Source: Peptoniphilaceae bacterium
GTDB taxonomy: Bacteria; Bacillota; Clostridia; Tissierellales; Peptoniphilaceae
Direction of reading: 5' to 3'
NCBI GenBank assembly: GCA_028726605.1
Contig: JAQYPV010000007.1
Coordinates: 1 to 64,000 of the forward strand
Length of the DNA: 64,000 nt
Below are positions 1 through 9,180 of the stretch, piece by piece. How positions within the stretch are numbered: the stretch's first letter is position 1; every line of letters starts with the position of its first letter. Both the position numbers and the translations under genes were made by a program. A model generated the notes under the pieces. It searched no databases. It had not been told where the DNA came from and saw only the letters and a list, made by a program, of their open reading frames with translations.

Positions 1-135
1 GAGGATGACACAAATGCTCCAGGACCGTTAAGTATTCTCACTCGAGAAGAAACTGATTATCTCAACAGCATTTCGACGGATTATAAGTACGTGGTCAAGG
101 ATAAAAGAGGAAATGTTGTTATGTCGAACATCTGA
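1..135 (+). CDS. 3' end of a truncated CDS (hypothetical protein; ...TREETDYLNSISTDYKYVVKDKRGNVVMSNI*)
   Basis: Open frame from the window edge to TGA at 133-135; 5' end lies outside the window. Confidence 0.55.
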   Translation, partial: EDDTNAPGPLSILTREETDYLNSISTDYKYVVKDKRGNVVMSNI

Positions 136-183
136 GAGCCATCGCTGCGGCGGTGGTTTTTTGATGCCTGAAAGGAGGAGAAG

Positions 184-324
184 ATGGCCTACAATGACAT
201 TGACGTTATTCTCTATAAAATCCTGCGATATATTAGCGAATGTATGAAGGCGGGTGTCCCTGTCGATTTTGACAGCTTCAAGCCAAGAGCTATTAATGGG
301 TATGTATGTTACGGCTCAAAGTGA
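184..324 (+). CDS. Small 46-aa hypothetical protein, possibly the N-terminus of a YjcQ-like phage/accessory protein
   Basis: ATG preceded by aggagga; MAYNDIDVILYKILRYISECMKAGVPVDFDSF...; family recalled, not searched. Confidence 0.4.
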   Translation: MAYNDIDVILYKILRYISECMKAGVPVDFDSFKPRAINGYVCYGSK

Positions 325-336
325 TAGGAGGCGACG

Positions 337-2019
337 ATGAATCAGGCGACGGTTAATTATATGCGTGACGGGATGTTGCTGGAGGAAGAAGTGTCATTCG
401 AGGAGGGCGCGACTTTTTCGCAGGTGGCGGATCAGGTCGGATCCTTCATGCGGGGGCAGGTGACGCTCGCGCGGGTGGGCAATCTGCTCTACGAACTGAC
501 AGCGGAAATTCCGGTGGGAACGACCACGCTCTCGCTCATCGATACGACCGACATGGACGGCTATCGAGTCTACATGCGCACCTTGGCCTTTATTTTCCTG
601 GAGGCGGTCCACAAGTTGATGCCAGACACCCAGACGGTGGTGGAGCACTCCATCTCCGGCGGCCTGTATTGCGTGGTGCGTCGCGATGACGAGCCTCTCA
701 CACTGGACACGGCCACGCGCAACCGCATTAAAGAGAAGATGGCGGATATCATTGCCGCCAATTTGTCAGTGGAACGGGTGCGGATGCCCTTTTCCGAGGC
801 CCAGGAGCTCTTTGCGAAACTCGGGCGAAAGGACAAAGTGGATTTGTTCGCACAGCAACCGGACGCCGAAGTGTCGGTCTATCGGATGGGGGACGCGGTC
901 GATTCGTTCTATGGCTACATGGCGCCGTCCACCGGCTACGTCAAGACCTTTGACCTCGAACTTTTCGACCACGGGCTGGTGCTGTTGGGCGTCGACCACG
1001 ACGATCGCACGCGTGTCAACAACTTCCTGCCGACCTACCTCTTATCGGACATCTACAACGAGGCCGAAGACTGGTCGCGCATGCAGGGCATCTTCACAGT
1101 GGCCCAGCTCAACGCCACCATCCAAAATGGCACCATCGGCGACGTGTGTCGCATGAACGAGGCACTGCACGAGCACAAATTGATGACCATTGCGGAGCAG
1201 ATTTCGTCCGAGCAAAAGCGCATCGTGCTCATCGCCGCGCCGTCTTCTTCCGGCAAGACCAGTTTTGCCGTCAAACTTATGACGAGTTTGCGCGTCTTGG
1301 GACGCCGTCCCATTGCCATCTCGCTGGACGACTACTTTGTGAATCGCGACGCGACTCCGCTGGGCGATGATGGGGAGCCGGACTTTGAGGCGTTGGAGGC
1401 CATCGATCTCGCGCGTTTCGAGAGAGACATGAAGGCGCTCCTCGCCGGCGAGACCGTCGAGCGCATCGCCTTCGACTTCATCACCGGCACGCGCGTCTCC
1501 ACGGGCAAAATGATGACGCTGGACGCGAAGAGTCCGATTTTGATTGAAGGCATTCACGGGCTCAATCCGCGTCTTTTGGCGGATATCGACGACCGCAACA
1601 AGATGCGCATCGCTCTGAGTGTGATCACCCAAATCAATCTGGACGATCACAATCGCATCCCGACGACGGACCTGCGCCTGATGCGTCGCATGGCGCGCGA
1701 TCTGCAGTTCCGCGGCCGCGATGTGCGCACCACCATCCGCTCATGGCCGTCCGTCCGAGCCGGAGAAGATCGCAACATCTTTCCGTATTCCGAACGCGCC
1801 GACATCATGTTCAACTCCTCATTCGTCTACGAAATCGCCGCGTTGAAGCCCATTTTGCTGGCGCCATTAAGCGAAATCAATCCCGACGAACCTGAGTACA
1901 TCGAGTCTTCGCGCTTGCTTTCGCTTCTGAGTTATTTCTTGCCCATGACAGACACCTCCGACGTCGTCTCGACGTCGATCCTACGGGAATTCATCGGCGG
2001 AAGCAAGATTGTGAGCTGA
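337..2019 (+). CDS. Nucleoside (uridine) kinase with TGS/tRNA-synthetase-like N-terminal region
   Basis: P-loop APSSSGKTSFAVKL; long ORF with RBS taggaggcgacg. Confidence 0.85.
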   Translation: MNQATVNYMRDGMLLEEEVSFEEGATFSQVADQVGSFMRGQVTLARVGNLLYELTAEIPVGTTTLSLIDTTDMDGYRVYMRTLAFIFLEAVHKLMPDTQTVVEHSISGGLYCVVRRDDEPLTLDTATRNRIKEKMADIIAANLSVERVRMPFSEAQELFAKLGRKDKVDLFAQQPDAEVSVYRMGDAVDSFYGYMAPSTGYVKTFDLELFDHGLVLLGVDHDDRTRVNNFLPTYLLSDIYNEAEDWSRMQGIFTVAQLNATIQNGTIGDVCRMNEALHEHKLMTIAEQISSEQKRIVLIAAPSSSGKTSFAVKLMTSLRVLGRRPIAISLDDYFVNRDATPLGDDGEPDFEALEAIDLARFERDMKALLAGETVERIAFDFITGTRVSTGKMMTLDAKSPILIEGIHGLNPRLLADIDDRNKMRIALSVITQINLDDHNRIPTTDLRLMRRMARDLQFRGRDVRTTIRSWPSVRAGEDRNIFPYSERADIMFNSSFVYEIAALKPILLAPLSEINPDEPEYIESSRLLSLLSYFLPMTDTSDVVSTSILREFIGGSKIVS

Positions 2020-2117
2020 CGCTTGACGAACGGCGCAACATTCGCAACAATATGCTGTGACAGCGCCAAAGAGTCTATTTTGTGATGTGGGTTTTAGACG
2101 TGGAGCGAGGAGGAAGG

Positions 2118-2957
2118 ATGACGAGAATTTTAACGATGCAGGATCTGTCGTGTGTGGGTCAGTGTTCATTGACGGTGGCCCTGCCCATTTTATCGGCGTG
2201 TGGCGTGGAGGCCTCGGTGTTGCCCTCGGCCGTTTTGTCCACCCATACAGGCGGTTTTACGGGATTTACGTTTCGCGATTTGACGGAAGACATTCCGGGC
2301 ATTTTGGATCACTGGGTGAGCGAATCGCTGGATTTTGCCGCGCTTTACACCGGCTATCTGGGGAGCCAGCGTCAGATTGAGCTGGTCGGCGAGGTGCAAC
2401 AGCGCGTCCTTCAGGAAGGCGCGCCGTCCTTCATCGACCCGGCGATGGCGGACAACGGGCAACTCTACGTCGGCTTCGATGAAGACTACGTGGAAGCCAT
2501 GAAGGGCCTCATCGCAAAAGCCGATGTCGCGTTGCCGAACATCACGGAAGCGTGCTTCCTCACGGGAGAGTCGTACCACGAGCAGGGCGATTTGGAGTGG
2601 TACGAATTCCTCTGCCACCAGTTGATGGCGAGCGGCACCAAGTGCGTCGTCCTGACAGGAGCCGCCATCGACGACGAGACGACGGGCGTCTTGGTCGTGA
2701 CGCAGGAAGGCGCCGAGCACTACCGGCATCGCAGAATTGAAAAAGGCGCGCACGGCACGGGAGACATCTTCGCTTCGGCCTTTGTGGGAAGCGTGATGCG
2801 CGGTGCTTCGCTCATCCAAGCGGCCCAAATTGCCGCCGACTTCACCGTGGATGCCATCGAACTTACGAACCAGGATCCGTCCCATTGGTACGGCGCGCGC
2901 TTTGAACCGTGCTTGGGGGGACTCATCGACAGAGTGGAGGCCGTGTGCAATTTATAG
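2118..2957 (+). CDS. pdxK: Pyridoxine/pyridoxamine kinase (PfkB/ribokinase fold)
   Basis: MTRILTMQDLSCVGQCSLTVALPIL...GAHGTGDIFASAFVG; start moved to ATG 2118 behind an aggaggaagg SD. Confidence 0.8.
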   Translation: MTRILTMQDLSCVGQCSLTVALPILSACGVEASVLPSAVLSTHTGGFTGFTFRDLTEDIPGILDHWVSESLDFAALYTGYLGSQRQIELVGEVQQRVLQEGAPSFIDPAMADNGQLYVGFDEDYVEAMKGLIAKADVALPNITEACFLTGESYHEQGDLEWYEFLCHQLMASGTKCVVLTGAAIDDETTGVLVVTQEGAEHYRHRRIEKGAHGTGDIFASAFVGSVMRGASLIQAAQIAADFTVDAIELTNQDPSHWYGARFEPCLGGLIDRVEAVCNL

Positions 2958-3340
2958 GATATCGGCGTTGCAGCACGTGCCGGAGCATCTTGGATTTGCT
3001 TCGGCAGAAGAACGTGGCGGTGAACGTGCGGGATCTGAAACAGGATCCTCCGACGGCAGATGAAATTCGCGCTTGGCATGAAGCGTCCGGGCTCGACATC
3101 GGTCGATTCTACAACACGTCCGGGCTTTCGTACCGCAATGGAAACATCAAAGAAAGGCGCGCTTCGCTCACGCTGGACGAGCAGTATGCGCTTCTGGGTT
3201 CCGACCCCATGCTCGTCAAACGCCCCATCCTCGTGGACGGGGAGACGGTCTTGGTGGGCGCGGACGTCCGTCGCTTTGCCGAAGCAGCTGATGCGCCGAA
3301 ACGGCGCGTGGTCACTCCGGGGAAGTCAGCGGGAAAGTGA
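2942..3340 (+). CDS. ArsC/Spx family (arsenate reductase-like) protein
   Basis: FIGYRRCSTCRSILDLL...KRPILVDG; GTG start overlaps pdxK stop. Confidence 0.8.
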   Translation, partial: RVQFIGYRRCSTCRSILDLLRQKNVAVNVRDLKQDPPTADEIRAWHEASGLDIGRFYNTSGLSYRNGNIKERRASLTLDEQYALLGSDPMLVKRPILVDGETVLVGADVRRFAEAADAPKRRVVTPGKSAGK

Positions 3341-3360
3341 GAGAATGAGAAAACGAATCA

Positions 3361-3390
3361 GACGACCGCCTCAGGTGGTCGTTTTTTTTT
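3361..3390 (+). terminator. Rho-independent terminator
   Basis: GACCGCC-TCA-GGTGGTC stem followed by a T-run. Confidence 0.85.
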
Positions 3391-3472
3391 CGCTCTCAAA
3401 CGGTGTGCGTCGTGCGTACATGGCTTAGATTGCATCACACGATTTTGACTTTTCCTCTGGTTGCAATTTTTA

Positions 3473-4375
3473 TTATTTGTCGTTATTCAGTACCTCTCGC
3501 CAGTGGTCGAGTTCTCGGATCTCTTCCTTGGAAAGCTCGGGCATCTTCGGATTCATATCTTCCAAGGTCTCCAAGACGACTTGGGAGACGACGGCACGGG
3601 CGAACCACTTGCGGTCGGCGGGCACCACGATCCAAGGGGCGTTTTTCGTGGCGGTCTCGCGGATGGCTTCTTGGTACAAGCTTTGATATTCGTCCCAGTG
3701 CTCGCGCTCGGCGAGGTCGCCAGCGGAGAACTTCCAGTTTTTGTCCTCTTCCTCGATGCGGTCCAGGAGGCGCTCCCTCTGCTCGTCTTTGGAAATGTGC
3801 AGAAAGAATTTCAGGATGTGATAGCCCTGCTCCACCAGATACTCTTCCCAATTTCGAATTTGGCTATAGCGGTTTTCCCAGACGTGTTTGTCGATGACAT
3901 CCTCAGGATATTGCTGGTCGGCGATGAGGTTGTGCAACTGCGTGACGATCACTTCTTCGTAGTGCGAACGGTTGAAGATGCCGATCTCGCCGCGTCGGGG
4001 CAGGGCGCGATTGATGCGCCACATGTAGTCGTGGTCCAGTTCTTCACTGGAAGGCTGCTTAAAGGCCGTGACGTGCGTGCCCTGGGGATTCAGTCCTCGC
4101 ATGACGTGCTTGATGCAACCGTCCTTGCCCGCGGCATCCATGGCCTGAAAGACGATCAAAAGGCTCTGACGGTTTTCGGCGTAGAGTTTTTCCTGCCATT
4201 CAAACATCTGCTCCCGGTTGCGACGCAGAAGCGCTTTGCCATCTTCTTTTTTCAGACCTTGTTTATCCCGCGTGTCGATGTCCTTCAGATGAAAGGCGCC
4301 GCTCGTCACGATGTAGGGTTTGGTTTTGATTCGAATGACTTTCGCTTTTTTCTCATTTTCAGCGTTTTCGCTCAT
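3473..4375 (-). CDS. ppk2: Polyphosphate kinase 2 family (PPK2)
   Basis: FQAMDAAGKDGCIKHVMRGLNPQG...NRSHYEEV motifs. Confidence 0.9.
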   Translation of the reverse strand: MSENAENEKKAKVIRIKTKPYIVTSGAFHLKDIDTRDKQGLKKEDGKALLRRNREQMFEWQEKLYAENRQSLLIVFQAMDAAGKDGCIKHVMRGLNPQGTHVTAFKQPSSEELDHDYMWRINRALPRRGEIGIFNRSHYEEVIVTQLHNLIADQQYPEDVIDKHVWENRYSQIRNWEEYLVEQGYHILKFFLHISKDEQRERLLDRIEEEDKNWKFSAGDLAEREHWDEYQSLYQEAIRETATKNAPWIVVPADRKWFARAVVSQVVLETLEDMNPKMPELSKEEIRELDHWREVLNNDK

Positions 4376-5604
4376 AGTGACTCCTGTTTTCCGTCATCGT
4401 ACAGATGCGCATCGATGCCGATAAAGCGCAATTGCTCAAAAAAGTTGGGGAAGCTCTTACGCACGGCTTGAGCCCCGTTGATGGTCCCGCCCAGTTTCGA
4501 GAGCACGACGCACAACGCCATCACGATGCGGTGGTCGTTGTGTCCGTCGAGTTCCTCTACGGGCGCATGTGCATGGCCGCCCTCGACGCAAACGCGCCCC
4601 TCGCGCGCCTCGATGCGAATGCCGCATTTTTCCAGTTCCTGGGCCATGGCCCCCACGCGATCGCTCTCCTTATCCCGAAGGCGTGCCGCGTCGGTGAACG
4701 TCGCCCCGTGGAAGAGTCCCGCGAGGGCGAAGAGCAGCGGCCCCAAATCCGGACAGTCGCGCAGTGAAATCTCAGGGGTGCCTTTGACGATGGCGCGCAT
4801 GTGCGCTTCTGCGCGGGCGTCGCCCTGGAGCGTGGGTTCGGTGAGGCCGACCACGGCGACGTGACCACCCAGAAAGTTGAAGGCCAGAAATGGCGCGGCA
4901 TTGGAGTAGTCGCCTTCTACGGTGAAGGCGCCGGCGCGGTAGATTTGATTTCCGGGAATGCGGTAGGTGTAGGGCGCCACCGTGTCGATGTCAATGTTCA
5001 ACTGGCTCAGCGCATCCAAGGTGAGCGCGAGGTAGGGACGGCTTTCGACGGGCTCCTCGACGATGAGTCGGCTCTCGCCATTCAAAAGGGGCAGCGTATA
5101 GAGAAGCCCCGTGGCGAACTGACTGGAGACGTCCCCGGGAATGCGGTAAACGCCGGGGCGCAAGGGCCCGCGCACGTGAATGCGATCTGCGCCGCGTTCA
5201 AAGACAAAGCCTTTTTCCTCGGCCAGTGCCTCGTAGACCGTCTGCGGCCGCTGCATGAGGCGCGCCGCACCGGTAAAAGTCACATCTTGATCGGACAAGA
5301 GGGCGAGGGGAATGAAAAAACGCAAAGTGCTCCCACTCTCATGACAGTCGATGGGCGATTGCACCGCGCTGTGGCGCGGGTCGAGGCCCATGAGCCGCAC
5401 GCCGTCTTTACGGCGTTCGACATCGGCCCCGAAGGCAGAAAGCGCGTTAAGCGTGGCATCGATGTCGTCGCTGAAGACGATGGGGCGAATGGCACTTTCG
5501 CCGGCGGCAAGTCCGGCGCCGATCGTCAGACGATGGGCCATGCTTTTGGACGGCGGGGCCGTGACGCGGCCTCGCGCGATAGAGGGACGGATCGTCACGC
5601 GCAT
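4372..5604 (-). CDS. aroA: 3-phosphoshikimate 1-carboxyvinyltransferase (EPSP synthase)
   Basis: PPSKSMAHR, SGSTLRFFIPLA, RDKESDR, GHNDHRIVMAL motifs. Confidence 0.92.
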   Translation of the reverse strand: MRVTIRPSIARGRVTAPPSKSMAHRLTIGAGLAAGESAIRPIVFSDDIDATLNALSAFGADVERRKDGVRLMGLDPRHSAVQSPIDCHESGSTLRFFIPLALLSDQDVTFTGAARLMQRPQTVYEALAEEKGFVFERGADRIHVRGPLRPGVYRIPGDVSSQFATGLLYTLPLLNGESRLIVEEPVESRPYLALTLDALSQLNIDIDTVAPYTYRIPGNQIYRAGAFTVEGDYSNAAPFLAFNFLGGHVAVVGLTEPTLQGDARAEAHMRAIVKGTPEISLRDCPDLGPLLFALAGLFHGATFTDAARLRDKESDRVGAMAQELEKCGIRIEAREGRVCVEGGHAHAPVEELDGHNDHRIVMALCVVLSKLGGTINGAQAVRKSFPNFFEQLRFIGIDAHLYDDGKQESL

Positions 5605-5653
5605 GAAACGCTCCTTTCTTTACGATATGAATTATAGCACGTTCACTCCATGA

Positions 5654-5860
5654 AAAGCGGGAGGTCGAGCCGTTCTTTTGAATCTAACGGAGCGGTGCAC
5701 GCGGGAAAGTCTCTTGTTTAAGCTTCCCTCCCAGCTTGGCGAACAGGTTTTATCCGTATTGGATGGTCTGGAGCGAAAAATGGGGGCAAAGTGCTTTCGA
5801 GAGACCTTTAAGAGCATAACCGTCGACAATGGCAGGATTCATGATGGTCGTAGTGCGGCA
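5654..5860 (+). pseudogene. IS30-family transposase fragment
   Basis: KAGGRAVLLNLTERCTRESLLFKLPSQLGEQVLSVLDGLERKMGAKCFRETFKSITVDNG resembles the IS30 DDE core; in-frame stop at 5651-5653, no intact ORF on either side. Confidence 0.7.
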
Positions 5861-5997
5861 GAGGAGCGGGCACGGAGGGAAAAATTTTCCACCCCCTAGG
5901 GGGTGGAGCCTAGAGGGATGAATCACCGGATTTCATCTGTAATGGAGTGTTGCATTTTAACTTGCAATTTGCGCGAGAAAAATTTTTCTAAAAGGTA

Positions 5998-6026
5998 TTG
6001 ACAACGCCGAAGCCTTCGCGTAAAGT
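5998..6026 (+). promoter_or_regulatory. Sigma-A-type promoter of the metNIQ leader
   Basis: TTGACA-N17-TAAAGT. Confidence 0.7.
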
Positions 6027-6034
6027 AGTGGGCA

Positions 6035-6289
6035 AATGAGAAACCAGTGGAAGAGAAGAGTATATCGAGAGGAATCCATACAGAGAAGCCCGGGAGCTGA
6101 GAAGGGCGGGAGGAGATTCGGTAGAACATGGCCTCGGATGGGACGGCTCGCAGAGGGTCGTACGGGAACTCCCGTTACAGAGTTAGGGCATCGAGTAATC
6201 TGTGTCTGAAGAGCGCATCTCGCATGCGAAAAAAGGTGGTACCGCGGAGCAATTCGTCCTTTTGTCTGATGACAAAAGGACTTTTTTTA
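6035..6289 (+). promoter_or_regulatory. T-box leader, probably tRNA-Met responsive, upstream of metNIQ
   Basis: T-box sequence AGGTGGTACCGCGG (6233-6246), terminator GTCCTTTTGTC-tgat-GACAAAAGGAC+T7 (6256-6288), candidate specifier AUG at 6128-6130 in ..TAGAAC-ATG-G.. Confidence 0.88.
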
Positions 6290-6322
6290 TGGAAATCGTG
6301 GAAGAGAAAGCGGAGGCACGTG

Positions 6323-7327
6323 ATGATCCGAGTGGAGCATCTGAGTAAACAATTTGATGGGGACAACGGAACGCTCCACGCTGTAAACGACGTCTCGTTT
6401 ACCGTGCATGATGGGGAGATCTTCGGGATCATCGGCATGAGCGGGGCGGGCAAGTCGACGCTCGTACGACTGATCAACCGCCTGGAGGAACCCACGAGCG
6501 GCAAAGTGTGGATCGATGAAAAAGAGATGACGGCGCTGTCGCCAAAGGAGCTCTTGGCGGAGCGCAAGGAGATCGGCATGATCTTCCAGTCGTTCAATCT
6601 GTTCCACCAGAAGACCATCCGCCGCAACATCGCCTATCCCATGGAGATCGCCGGATGGAAGAAGGAGGACATCGAGGCGCGCATCGACGAACTGTTGGCC
6701 TTCGTGGATCTCGCCGATCGCGGGAACGCCTATCCGGCCGAGCTCTCCGGTGGGCAAAAGCAACGCGTCGCCATCGCTCGGGCCATGGCGCTGAAGCCCA
6801 AGATCTTGCTTTCGGACGAAGGCACGTCGGCGCTCGATCCCAAGAATACGGCGCAGGTGCTGGACCTGCTGCGCCAGCTGTCGCTCACCTACGGCACGAC
6901 GATCGTGCTCATCACGCACCAGATGGAGGTGGCCAAGGAGATCTGCGATCGCATCGCCGTGATGGACGGCGGCCGCATCATCGAGGAGGCGGCGACTCAG
7001 GAGATCTTCTTCCATCCGAAAGAGTCCATCACGCGCAGCTTCATCTCGCGGCTGCAGGATTCGGACGAGTTGGCGTTTTTGGATGAAATGACGTTTGAAG
7101 GCGATGTCGTGAAGCTCACGTACCGAAACGAGATGTCCAAACACTCGCTGATCACCGACGTCGCGCGCAAGACGAATGCCACTATTTCCATTCTCTCGGC
7201 GAACATCAACAAGTTCCGTCAGGGAGAGTTGGGCTACACAGTGGTGGAGATTTCCGGTCAACCGGAGGAGCGGCAGAAGGCGTTCAACGCCTTCCGTGAG
7301 GAAGTGGATGTGGAGGTGCTTCCATGA
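6323..7327 (+). CDS. metN: Methionine ABC transporter ATP-binding protein (with NIL domain)
   Basis: Walker A GMSGAGKSTL, LSGGQKQRVAIARA; C-terminal NIL-like domain; start re-assigned downstream of the T-box. Confidence 0.9.
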   Translation: MIRVEHLSKQFDGDNGTLHAVNDVSFTVHDGEIFGIIGMSGAGKSTLVRLINRLEEPTSGKVWIDEKEMTALSPKELLAERKEIGMIFQSFNLFHQKTIRRNIAYPMEIAGWKKEDIEARIDELLAFVDLADRGNAYPAELSGGQKQRVAIARAMALKPKILLSDEGTSALDPKNTAQVLDLLRQLSLTYGTTIVLITHQMEVAKEICDRIAVMDGGRIIEEAATQEIFFHPKESITRSFISRLQDSDELAFLDEMTFEGDVVKLTYRNEMSKHSLITDVARKTNATISILSANINKFRQGELGYTVVEISGQPEERQKAFNAFREEVDVEVLP

Positions 7328-7968
7328 TCTTACAGCTTTTGCCGGGCGCCATTCTCGAGACGCTGTACATGGTGGTCTTGAGTTCGCTCTTTGCCATACT
7401 GATCGGTCTTCCGCTGGGGGTGGCGCTGTATCAACTGCGTCCGGGTGGCATCGCCGAACGTCCGGGAATCTACCGCGTGCTCGACGCCATCGTAAACATC
7501 ACGCGCTCCATTCCGTACATCATCTTGATGATCCTCCTGTTGCCGGTCACGAAAGTGCTCATCGGCACGTCCATCGGCTCCACGGCCATGCTCTTTTCAC
7601 TGACACTGGCAGCGGCGCCGTTCTTCGCCCGCCTCGTGGAGTCGGCGCTTTTGGAAGTGGACGGGGGCATCATCGAAGCGGCCAAGGCCATGGGGTCGAA
7701 CCAGCGGGAGATCATCCTTAAAGTCCTGCTTCCCGAGGCTCTGCCGAGCCTCGTCCTGGCGGCGACGAACATGATCATCAACCTCATCTCTTATACGGCG
7801 ATGGCGGGGACGCTGGGCGGTGGCGGATTAGGCGCTGTGGCTGTGCGCTATGGCCTCTATCGTTACCAGTTCGACGTGCTCATCGTGAACGTGGCGATCA
7901 TCGTGTTGCTTGTCCAGTTGGTGCAGTGGCTTGGGACGCACCTTTCGCAGAAATTGAACAAAAAATAA
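7324..7968 (+). CDS. metI: Methionine ABC transporter permease
   Basis: EAAKAMGSNQREIILKVLLPEALPSL permease motif; ATGA overlap with metN. Confidence 0.9.
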   Translation: MILQLLPGAILETLYMVVLSSLFAILIGLPLGVALYQLRPGGIAERPGIYRVLDAIVNITRSIPYIILMILLLPVTKVLIGTSIGSTAMLFSLTLAAAPFFARLVESALLEVDGGIIEAAKAMGSNQREIILKVLLPEALPSLVLAATNMIINLISYTAMAGTLGGGGLGAVAVRYGLYRYQFDVLIVNVAIIVLLVQLVQWLGTHLSQKLNKK

Positions 7969-8026
7969 CGGTTTATCCGTGGACATAGAGTTGGAAGAAT
8001 GTCACTGGAACGTTGAGGAGAGAGAA

Positions 8027-8947
8027 ATGAAAAAGTCATTATTTGCAATTTTGTTGGCCTTCGTCTTCGTGTTGACGGCTTGCGGCAATGGGAACCAGGC
8101 GTCGACGGAAGCGGAAACGTCCGCTGCGGAAGAGACGACGACTGCCGCGTCGGAGAACGCGGATGCGCCGGAGACGAGCGCGGAAGCGAATGCAGAAGGC
8201 GCGGCGCTTTCGGAACCTGTGACGCTCAAGATCGGCGTGAGCCCGGTGCCGCACGGCGAGATCGTGGAAGCCGCCAAGGAGAACTTGGCCAAGCGCGGCG
8301 TGAACGTCGAGATCGTGACCTATGATGACTACGTTGTGCCGAACCAGGCGCTGGCGAGCGGAGACATCGACGTGAACTACTTCCAGCACGAGCCGTACTT
8401 CGAAGACTTCAAGAAGCAGAACAACCTGGATCTGAAGAAGCTGGGGACGGTGCACATCGAACCGATGGCCATTTTCTCGGCGACGGTGAAGGACCTCAAC
8501 GACGTGCCGGAAGGCGGCAAGGTGCTGATCCCGAACGATCCCACGAATGGAGCGCGTGCCCTGTTGCTTCTGGAAAAGCAGGGCCTCATCAAGCTGGATG
8601 ATCCCACCAATATCAGTGCGACGGAAGCGAACATCACTGAGAATCCGAAGAACTTGACCTTTGTCCCGCTGGAAGCGGCCATCGTGGGTCGGACCTATCA
8701 AGATGGCGACCTGGCGGTCATCAACTCCAACTACGCGTTGGAAGCGGGATTGAACCCAGTGACGGACTCGCTCGCCATTGAGGACAAGGACAGCCCGTAT
8801 GCGAACATCTTAGCCGTGCGCACGGGTGAGGAAAATGAAGAGAAGTTCAAGATCCTGTTGGAAGAGCTCAATTCGGATACGGTGAAGAAGTTCATCGAAG
8901 ACAAGTATCAGGGCGCGGTCATTCCGGCGTTCTCGAACGCACAGTAA
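8027..8947 (+). CDS. metQ: Methionine ABC transporter substrate-binding lipoprotein
   Basis: Lipobox LTACGNG; IGVSPVPHGEIVEAAKENLAKRGV; NYFQHEPYFEDF. Confidence 0.9.
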   Translation: MKKSLFAILLAFVFVLTACGNGNQASTEAETSAAEETTTAASENADAPETSAEANAEGAALSEPVTLKIGVSPVPHGEIVEAAKENLAKRGVNVEIVTYDDYVVPNQALASGDIDVNYFQHEPYFEDFKKQNNLDLKKLGTVHIEPMAIFSATVKDLNDVPEGGKVLIPNDPTNGARALLLLEKQGLIKLDDPTNISATEANITENPKNLTFVPLEAAIVGRTYQDGDLAVINSNYALEAGLNPVTDSLAIEDKDSPYANILAVRTGEENEEKFKILLEELNSDTVKKFIEDKYQGAVIPAFSNAQ

Positions 8948-8961
8948 AGCAGAGTAAGGAC

Positions 8962-9004
8962 AGACAAAACCGAGGGCGTCCACGTCCTCGGTTTTGTCCG
9001 TTTT
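8962..9004 (+). terminator. Rho-independent terminator after metQ
   Basis: GACAAAACCGAGG...CCTCGGTTTTGTC hairpin plus tttt. Confidence 0.8.
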
Positions 9005-9180
9005 GTGGATGTGTTGCGCACTCTGTCCGGGTGTTGAATGCGAGACCATCACGTGGCGGGATCTGCAGCGCTTCGTCACCGAAGGGGGGGCGAGCATCAT
9101 TTTAGCGGAGTGAATCATTTACTTTGTGAAGTGAAAGCATCAGGTCTCGGCTCGGGGAAAAAAGGGGAAAAGGGGGAGAG

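Noticed and set aside
3461-4471. 336-aa plus-strand ORF
   Set aside because: Antisense to ppk2
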